Source: UBA2272 sp034368805 (lineage in GTDB: Bacteria > Actinomycetota > Coriobacteriia > Anaerosomatales > Anaerosomataceae). From it: a DNA stretch of 10,191 nucleotides. Location: contig JAXMLJ010000009.1 in NCBI GenBank assembly GCA_034368805.1, positions 1 to 10,191 on the forward strand, in the 5' to 3' direction. Within the stretch, counting starts at the first letter, position 1; every line of letters starts with the position of its first letter. A program made the translations under genes and the position numbers. Shown in pieces: positions 6,112 through 10,191 of the stretch. The notes beneath the pieces were generated by a model. The model ran no database searches and was not told the DNA's origin. It was given only the letters and a program-made list of their open reading frames with translations.

Positions 6112-7583
6112 CGGACACCTCACACGACGACCGACTCGAGTCTGCCGAGGAGATGGCCACCCTGGCCGCGCCAGCGACACGCGCACCGTTCGCGACGCCA
6201 AAGCGTCTCGAGAAGGCCCGCGACCTCGCCAGAGCGCTCGCCGTCGCCCAGAACAACGCTGCACTCTACCCGGCGAGCCACCCGCTCGCCGTTCAGTCCG
6301 TCCAGGACCTCACCGCCGCCGTCGCAGCGATCTTCGAGATCGGCTTCGAGGACGTTACCATCAACGTCTACAAAGCGACGCTGTTCATCGAGAACCAGGT
6401 GCTTCCGGAGGAGAGCGTCACGTACCGCAAGCTCGTGGTCGACCTTCTGGCTCGCGGCATCTCAGCGGTCACGTTCGGGCCCGGCTTCGGCGCGGCGGAC
6501 GCAGCCGCGGTGACCGAACTCCTCAACACCCCCGACATCGCGAGCATCGAGCAGTCTGCGGCGTTCCTCCGGCATCGCGGTGCCGCAAGCGTCGCCGTGG
6601 CCGAGACGACCGACCTCGATGACGCGGTACGCGAGGAAGAGGAGCGGGAGAACAAAGCCCAGGGCCGTGAAACCTACGACCGCGGCATCGAGCTCATGCG
6701 CGATGTCGAGACGCAGGCCAAACTCGGCAGGGTCTTCGAGGTCGAGCCGCTCCAGCACATGGTGAGCTCGTTGCTCGACACGCTGTTCAAGGACCCGGCA
6801 GCCATCCTCGGTCTGACCGCGATCAAGGGTCATGACGACTACACGCTCAACCATTCGATCAACGTGTGCATCCTGTCGATCTCACTCGGCGCGTCCTTGG
6901 GCCTGGATGCCGAGTCGCTCAAGTCGCTCGGCCTCTCGGCGCTGCTGTACGACCTCGGGAAAGTGCGCATCCCCGAGGACATCCTCGGCAAGGAAGGGCC
7001 GCTCACAGCCGATGAGTGGCAGATCGTGAAGAGCCACACGACCGAGGGCGCCGACCTGCTCAAGCGCATCCAGCTCGTCGATCAGATGCCCATGGTGGTC
7101 GCCTACGAGCACCATCAGCGCCACGACCTGCAGGGATACCCCAAGGCGGCGGGGCCACAGGAGCAACACCTGTTCTCCAAGATCGTAGCGCTGTGCGATG
7201 CGTACGACGCCATGACGACGCGCCGGCCGTTCCGGCGCGAGATCCGACCGGACAAGGCGCTTGCCGTGCTCATGCAGGGCCGCAACAAGGCGTACGACCC
7301 GAGCATCACCAAGGTACTCGTGGCGATGCTCGGCATCTACCCGATGGGCGCAGTCGTCACCCTCGACGACGGCTCGAAGGCGATCGTCTTCCGTGTCAAC
7401 AAGGACGACTTGCTCCGGCCGCGCGTCAAGCGCGTGATCGCCGCCGACGGGTCGTGGCTCAAGGAGCCCGAGACAGTGGATCTGCGACTCGTGAATCCCG
7501 AGACGGGGACGTTCGACCACGGCATCGTCGAGTGTATCCCGGCGACCGACGCGGGGATCGACGACGTTTGGCAGTACCTGTAG
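6108..7583 (+). CDS. HD-GYP domain phosphohydrolase homologue (YD variant) with N-terminal partner module
   Basis: A 491-residue cytoplasmic protein. HD-GYP domains hydrolyse cyclic di-GMP or related dinucleotides with bound metals. After a polar N-terminus comes the shared module (~45-167: NNAALYPASHPL, DVTINVYKATLFIENQVLP, SAVTFGPGF, SVAVAET), a charged helical linker (~170-215), then the HD-GYP domain (~230-400). Ligand motifs seen are KGHDDYTLNHS (His249), KSHTTEG (His310), EHHQ (His335/336), GYP (343-345), and LCDAYDAMTTRRPFR (Asp364). The defining HD dyad reads ALLYDLGK, so Tyr281 replaces His while Asp282 and Lys285 remain. The C-terminus has LGIYPMGAVVTLDDGSKAIVFRVN, a common tail of these proteins. 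Catalysis may be lost or altered. GTG start at 6108 with AAGGGGGA about 7 nt upstream, overlapping the HEAT gene stop. Confidence 0.9.
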   Translation: MTDTSHDDRLESAEEMATLAAPATRAPFATPKRLEKARDLARALAVAQNNAALYPASHPLAVQSVQDLTAAVAAIFEIGFEDVTINVYKATLFIENQVLPEESVTYRKLVVDLLARGISAVTFGPGFGAADAAAVTELLNTPDIASIEQSAAFLRHRGAASVAVAETTDLDDAVREEEERENKAQGRETYDRGIELMRDVETQAKLGRVFEVEPLQHMVSSLLDTLFKDPAAILGLTAIKGHDDYTLNHSINVCILSISLGASLGLDAESLKSLGLSALLYDLGKVRIPEDILGKEGPLTADEWQIVKSHTTEGADLLKRIQLVDQMPMVVAYEHHQRHDLQGYPKAAGPQEQHLFSKIVALCDAYDAMTTRRPFRREIRPDKALAVLMQGRNKAYDPSITKVLVAMLGIYPMGAVVTLDDGSKAIVFRVNKDDLLRPRVKRVIAADGSWLKEPETVDLRLVNPETGTFDHGIVECIPATDAGIDDVWQYL

Positions 7584-7594
7584 ACCTACTGCAA
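7568..7594. terminator. Weak inverted repeat spanning two convergent stop codons
   Basis: GCAGTA (7571-7576) pairs with TACTGC (7587-7592) across a 10-nt loop. An alternative pairing with one bulged G extends it to eight pairs, TTG/CAA included. The stem spans the TAG stops of the HD-GYP gene and the lipoprotein gene, which face each other 2 bp apart. It lacks a GC-rich stem and a T-run, so any terminator role is tentative. Confidence 0.2.
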
Positions 7595-7948
7595 CGCCGC
7601 CTCGATGTCGCTGAAGTCCGTGTCGTCGGGAAGCGAGATCGCGTCGAGCTCACGACGAACCGCGTCGAGCTCACGCAGGACCGCCGACGTGTCGGCGGCG
7701 CTCGCTTCCGAGCCGCCCGCGGATGTGTCCGAGGTGCCTCCCGTGGAGCCGGAGCCATCGGCGGAGTCCGGGTCCGAAGACGTCACGTCACCCGGTGTGG
7801 CCTCCGCATCGGGTGAGAGGGTGCCGACCACAGATGATGCGACCTCGTCGCCCGAGGTCGCATCATCCATGTCGTCGGGTCCACCGCATCCGACCGCACC
7901 CACCATCAGTATCGCGATGATGAGCGCGATCGCGGGCAGTCGCCTCAC
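7586..7948 (-). CDS. Small Asp/Ser/Gly-rich lipoprotein with a heptad-repeat C-terminus
   Basis: A 120-residue predicted lipoprotein. The N-terminus is MRRLP, a hydrophobic stretch ALIIAILMVGAVG and a lipobox-like AVGC with Cys21 as the lipidation site (the -3 Ala is acceptable but not ideal). Residues ~23-85 are a low-complexity Asp/Ser/Thr/Gly linker, probably disordered and extending from the membrane. The C-terminus holds a short heptad helix, LRELDAVRRELDAI, then an acidic tail SLPDDTDFSDIEAAL. I do not recognise a family. Its GTG overlaps the stop of the upstream secreted coiled-coil gene (GTGA), implying coupled translation. Because both carry helical heptads and are exported, they may interact outside the membrane (inference). 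Its stop is 2 bp from the convergent HD-GYP stop. Confidence 0.75.
   Translation of the reverse strand: MRRLPAIALIIAILMVGAVGCGGPDDMDDATSGDEVASSVVGTLSPDAEATPGDVTSSDPDSADGSGSTGGTSDTSAGGSEASAADTSAVLRELDAVRRELDAISLPDDTDFSDIEAALQ
7640..7675. repeat. 15-bp direct repeat encoding consecutive heptads
   Basis: CGCGTCGAGCTCACG occurs exactly at 7640-7654 and 7661-7675, offset by 21 bp. On the minus strand each copy encodes RELDA, giving one-heptad periodicity in the lipoprotein's helix. It looks like a recent in-frame 21-bp duplication. Confidence 0.7.
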
Positions 7949-8538
7949 CCGGTCTCGCCCCCTTCGCCGATGTCCTCGGCGATATCCTCGAGGAGGTCGG
8001 CCGCAACACGAAGCCGGGTCCGAGCCTGGCTCATCGTCTGGACTGCTTCACGGGCCTGAGTGCGGGCCCGCACGAACGCACCGGAGCGATCCTGCTCATC
8101 GGCGATCCGCCGCATAAGCCGAGTGGCGGTCTGCTCCTGTTCGCGCGCCTGGACGAGCAGCTGCTCGCACTCGCGCAGCCGGGTCCGAACCTGCGACACG
8201 TCTCCGCCGAGCTGCTCGAGCTTGTCCGCGAGCGTCATGAGTCTCGTCCGCTGGCGCTCGAGCGCCGCGGTGGCAGTGTCAAAGCGGCGCGCACGCTTCT
8301 GAAGCGCATAGCCGATCCTCGCCCTCAACTGGGCGATGGCGGCGTCGGCGGCCTGTGCCGAGTCTCCGGTCGAACCAGACTGCTGTGCGGTACCGGTACC
8401 CGTGCCGGCCGAGCCGCTGTCGACGCTCCCCGCCTGCCCCGATCCCTGTGCACCGAACGCGAGCGCGGGAACGAGCAGAACTGCTATGAGCACCGCAACG
8501 AGCAGCGAACTGCGGATGTGCCTGGCCGTCCTGTGCAT
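7945..8538 (-). CDS. Secreted coiled-coil protein
   Basis: About 197 residues, no recognised family. The N-terminus (MHRTARHIRSSLLVAVLIAVLLVPALAFGA) is a clear Sec signal peptide with cleavage plausible near ALAFGA. Next is a Gly/Ser/Thr/Gln-rich linker (~32-62). Most of the remainder (~63-190) is a long charged helix rich in Arg, Gln, Glu, Ala and Leu with coiled-coil character, for example TAALERQRTRLMTLADKLEQL and REQEQTATRLMRRIADEQD. One Cys (in RECEQLL) is present. The ATG at 8538 is chosen because GGTAGGG lies about 6-7 nt upstream; the GTG at 8547 is possible. It is 85 bp downstream of the histidine kinase and overlaps the lipoprotein gene. A periplasmic or wall-side accessory or output of the two-component system is possible, in the manner of small helical envelope-stress proteins; this is inference from position and architecture only. 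Confidence 0.75.
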   Translation of the reverse strand: MHRTARHIRSSLLVAVLIAVLLVPALAFGAQGSGQAGSVDSGSAGTGTGTAQQSGSTGDSAQAADAAIAQLRARIGYALQKRARRFDTATAALERQRTRLMTLADKLEQLGGDVSQVRTRLRECEQLLVQAREQEQTATRLMRRIADEQDRSGAFVRARTQAREAVQTMSQARTRLRVAADLLEDIAEDIGEGGETG

Positions 8539-8569
8539 CCTGATCACCCTACCGATCGTCGTCCTGCCG

Positions 8570-8579
8570 ATGCGCGCAT
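8570..8579. other. 10-bp palindrome in the gap before the coiled-coil gene
   Basis: ATGCGCGCAT is a perfect palindrome about 32 bp before the chosen ATG, in the 85-bp gap (8539-8623) after the kinase. It could be an operator half-site or chance in GC-rich DNA. A TAGTGT (-10-like, minus strand) lies upstream but without a convincing -35, so I do not call a promoter. Confidence 0.2.
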
Positions 8580-8623
8580 GTCATCTGCGCACACCTACAC
8601 TATCGACGCCTCACATTGTCTCA

Positions 8624-10114
8624 TTATGGAGCACCCGTTGAGATGCGGTTGACCCCTCCGAGCGGGTCTTCTTCTGGCGCACGATCGAGACACACCACGA
8701 AACGGGCCCCGCCGAGACCGGAAGTCTCCGCAGCTATCGTTCCGCCCATCAACTCGACAAGACGCCGACAGATCGCCAGGCCAAGCCCGGAACCGCCGCT
8801 GACGGCCGACCTGCTGGCGTCGAGCCGGACGAACCGTTCGAACACCCGGTCGCGCTCGTGTTCCGGGACCCCCAGGCCGGCGTCGTCGACTTCAAGACAC
8901 CACCGTCCACCACGCACGCAGCTGCGCACCCGCACCGTGCTATCCGGCGGCGCATGCGTGATGGCATTGGCCACGAGCGCGGATGCGACCTGCAGCAGCC
9001 GGAGGTCGTCCGCCACGGGGCGTCCGCCCGCGGCGAGGTCACCGATGTCGAGCGTCACCTGTCGATGGTGCGCGACCATCTCGTGGCGGGAGGCAAGCGC
9101 CTCGGCGAGCGCCACCGTGTCCACCGGCACGGAAGCGAGCCGGACTCGTCCCGAATCGAGATCCGCAAGCGCGAGCAGGGTGCCCGTGAGCTCCATCAGC
9201 CGCCCCGACTCCTCGCGGATGATCCGCGCGAAGCGCTCGCGCTGTTCATCGTCAGACGCAAGGTCGTCGAGCAGCGCTCCCGCGAACCCCTGGATGGACG
9301 TGATCGGTGTCCGCAGCTCGTGCGATACATCGCCGACGAACTCACGCTGCGCTGTGTACGCCGCATCCACACGTGAGGACATGGTGTTGAATGCGGTCGC
9401 GAGAGCCGTCACCTCCTCGTCGCCCTCGACGGCCACCTGGAGACCCCACGAGCCTCCCGCGATCGCCTCGGCGCCCTCCCGCAACCGGACGAGCGGCGCG
9501 GTGATCCGATGGGCGACGATGCCGCCGGCCAGCCAGGCCACCGCAACGACGACGAGCGTGACGGCGACGAGGATGAGTCCTCCGCCGCGCCGGGCAGCGG
9601 CCAGCTCCCGTATCGGCTGGACCGCGACGAGATAGCCGTCGGAGACGACACCCGGGACGGGCGCAGCCACGATGATCACCCGGCCGGCACCGGCCACAGG
9701 CGCCGTTCCCGTGCGCACGCCGCGCACATCCGCGGGACCGGTCAGTCGCTCGATGTCGTAACGCTCGAGCGTCCCCTCGAACGTCGAGGAGTGGCGCACC
9801 ACGCCTTCGGCGTCGGTCAGCACGAGGTGGGTACCGATCAGGCGTGCCTCGACCTCGAATATCTCAGCGCGTAGCCCCTCCAGCGGAGAGGTATCGGAAA
9901 GATCGAGCGGGTCACCTGCCGCAAGGCCCGCTGCGATCGCCGAGACCTGGCGCGCGAGTTCCGTCGTGCGAACCGCCTCGGTGTGCTGCAACCAGGCCGT
10001 ATACACCACGCCGGCGAGCAGCAGGACGGACGCTATGGCGACGCCCGCGACCGCAAGCCGCGTGCGGCGCATGACCGTCATGCGCGCCCGCCCGACCCCG
10101 GCACCCATCGTCAT
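8624..10114 (-). CDS. Membrane sensor histidine kinase (HAMP-HisKA-HATPase)
   Basis: A 496-residue two-component kinase. Transmembrane helix 1 is near residues 20-42; an extracytoplasmic sensor domain (~43-176) contains HLVLTDAEGVVRHSS, a PAS/Cache-like strand pattern; helix 2 is near 178-200. HAMP follows (~201-250, HRITAPLVRLREGAEAIAGG). The H-box is FVGDVSHELRTPITSI with His265 as phosphoacceptor. The ATPase has N-box Asn383 (ALVANAITHAP), G1 with Asp411 (DDAGLGVP), F-box VFERFVRLD, and G2 GGSGLGLAICRRL. All catalytic motifs appear intact. It would phosphorylate the response regulator encoded just upstream, whose TGA overlaps this ATG (ATGA). GAGGG lies 3 nt before the ATG; Met at 10081 or 10072 remain possible starts. 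The signal is unknown. The downstream exported coiled-coil and lipoprotein genes may be accessory. Confidence 0.92.
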   Translation of the reverse strand: MTMGAGVGRARMTVMRRTRLAVAGVAIASVLLLAGVVYTAWLQHTEAVRTTELARQVSAIAAGLAAGDPLDLSDTSPLEGLRAEIFEVEARLIGTHLVLTDAEGVVRHSSTFEGTLERYDIERLTGPADVRGVRTGTAPVAGAGRVIIVAAPVPGVVSDGYLVAVQPIRELAAARRGGGLILVAVTLVVVAVAWLAGGIVAHRITAPLVRLREGAEAIAGGSWGLQVAVEGDEEVTALATAFNTMSSRVDAAYTAQREFVGDVSHELRTPITSIQGFAGALLDDLASDDEQRERFARIIREESGRLMELTGTLLALADLDSGRVRLASVPVDTVALAEALASRHEMVAHHRQVTLDIGDLAAGGRPVADDLRLLQVASALVANAITHAPPDSTVRVRSCVRGGRWCLEVDDAGLGVPEHERDRVFERFVRLDASRSAVSGGSGLGLAICRRLVELMGGTIAAETSGLGGARFVVCLDRAPEEDPLGGVNRISTGAP

Positions 10115-10191
10115 GCGCCCTCACGTATCGCGCGATAGCCCACGCCGCGCACGGTCTCGATGAAGCGGGGGTCGGCCGCATCATCCCCGAG
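10111..10191 (-). CDS. OmpR/PhoB-family response regulator, C-terminal end
   Basis: The last 26 codons and stop of a gene running off the right edge. The translation begins LGDDAADPRFIETVRGVGYR and ends AIREGA. The stretch PRFIETVRGVGYR is the highly conserved final beta hairpin of the OmpR/PhoB winged-helix DNA-binding domain. The stop overlaps the histidine kinase start by 4 nt, the classic regulator-kinase pair. The receiver domain and phosphorylated Asp lie outside the window, so regulated genes cannot be inferred beyond the adjacent coiled-coil and lipoprotein genes. Confidence 0.9.
   Translation of the reverse strand, partial: LGDDAADPRFIETVRGVGYRAIREGA

Noticed and set aside
8616..9635. 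Plus-strand open frame of 339 codons over the histidine kinase gene
   Set aside because: The translation is Ser/Arg/Thr/Pro-rich without motifs, while the opposite strand has every histidine kinase box intact.
1..10191. CRISPR arrays, tRNA/rRNA genes, transposons, phage or defence islands
   Set aside because: No regularly spaced repeats, no cloverleaf or rRNA-like sequence, and no transposase, integrase or nuclease motifs were seen; ImmA/IrrE proteins can occur on mobile elements, but no companion repressor or integrase is present here.

Overview
The window is GC-rich and gene-dense, with GTG starts, stop/start overlaps and purine-rich ribosome binding sites. No RNA genes, insertion sequences or CRISPR arrays are visible. 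Codon use and protein style suggest a high-GC actinobacterium, perhaps an anaerobic lineage near the Coriobacteriia given the stand-alone DUF362/ferredoxin protein; this placement is inference.

Left block (about 84-4039, all minus strand, read right to left): a small ImmA/IrrE-like protein, a ROK-family sugar kinase, a DUF362 protein with two [4Fe-4S] motifs, a polytopic membrane protein of unknown function, and the start of rsmI (16S rRNA 2'-O-methyltransferase). The ROK and DUF362 genes overlap by 4 nt, and the membrane gene and rsmI overlap by 8 nt. The rsmI frame loses family similarity near position 125-140. The first ~135 bases instead read on the plus strand as the tail of an unrelated coding sequence, so the left end looks like a recombination or assembly junction.

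Centre (4040-7583): a 143-bp divergent intergenic region with a 10-bp direct repeat spaced exactly 20 bp. Plus-strand genes follow for a HEAT-repeat protein and an HD-GYP phosphohydrolase, overlapping as GTGA. The two proteins start with the same recognisable N-terminal module, although the rest of each is unrelated. The HD-GYP protein has Tyr in place of the His of the HD dyad while most other metal ligands are kept. This two-gene unit is the most interesting system in the window: a probable cyclic-dinucleotide or signalling hydrolase (or a degenerate sensor derived from one) coupled to a HEAT scaffold.

Right block (7586-10191, minus strand, convergent with the HD-GYP gene at 2 bp): the C-terminal end of an OmpR/PhoB-type response regulator, an overlapping membrane histidine kinase, then, after 85 bp, a secreted coiled-coil protein and an overlapping small lipoprotein. 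Read as a unit this is a two-component system with two extracytoplasmic accessory or output proteins, possibly for envelope sensing (inference).

The only stretches without genes are the 143-bp divergent region, 73 bp before the ROK gene, 40 bp after the DUF362 gene and 85 bp after the kinase. None exceeds 300 bases.
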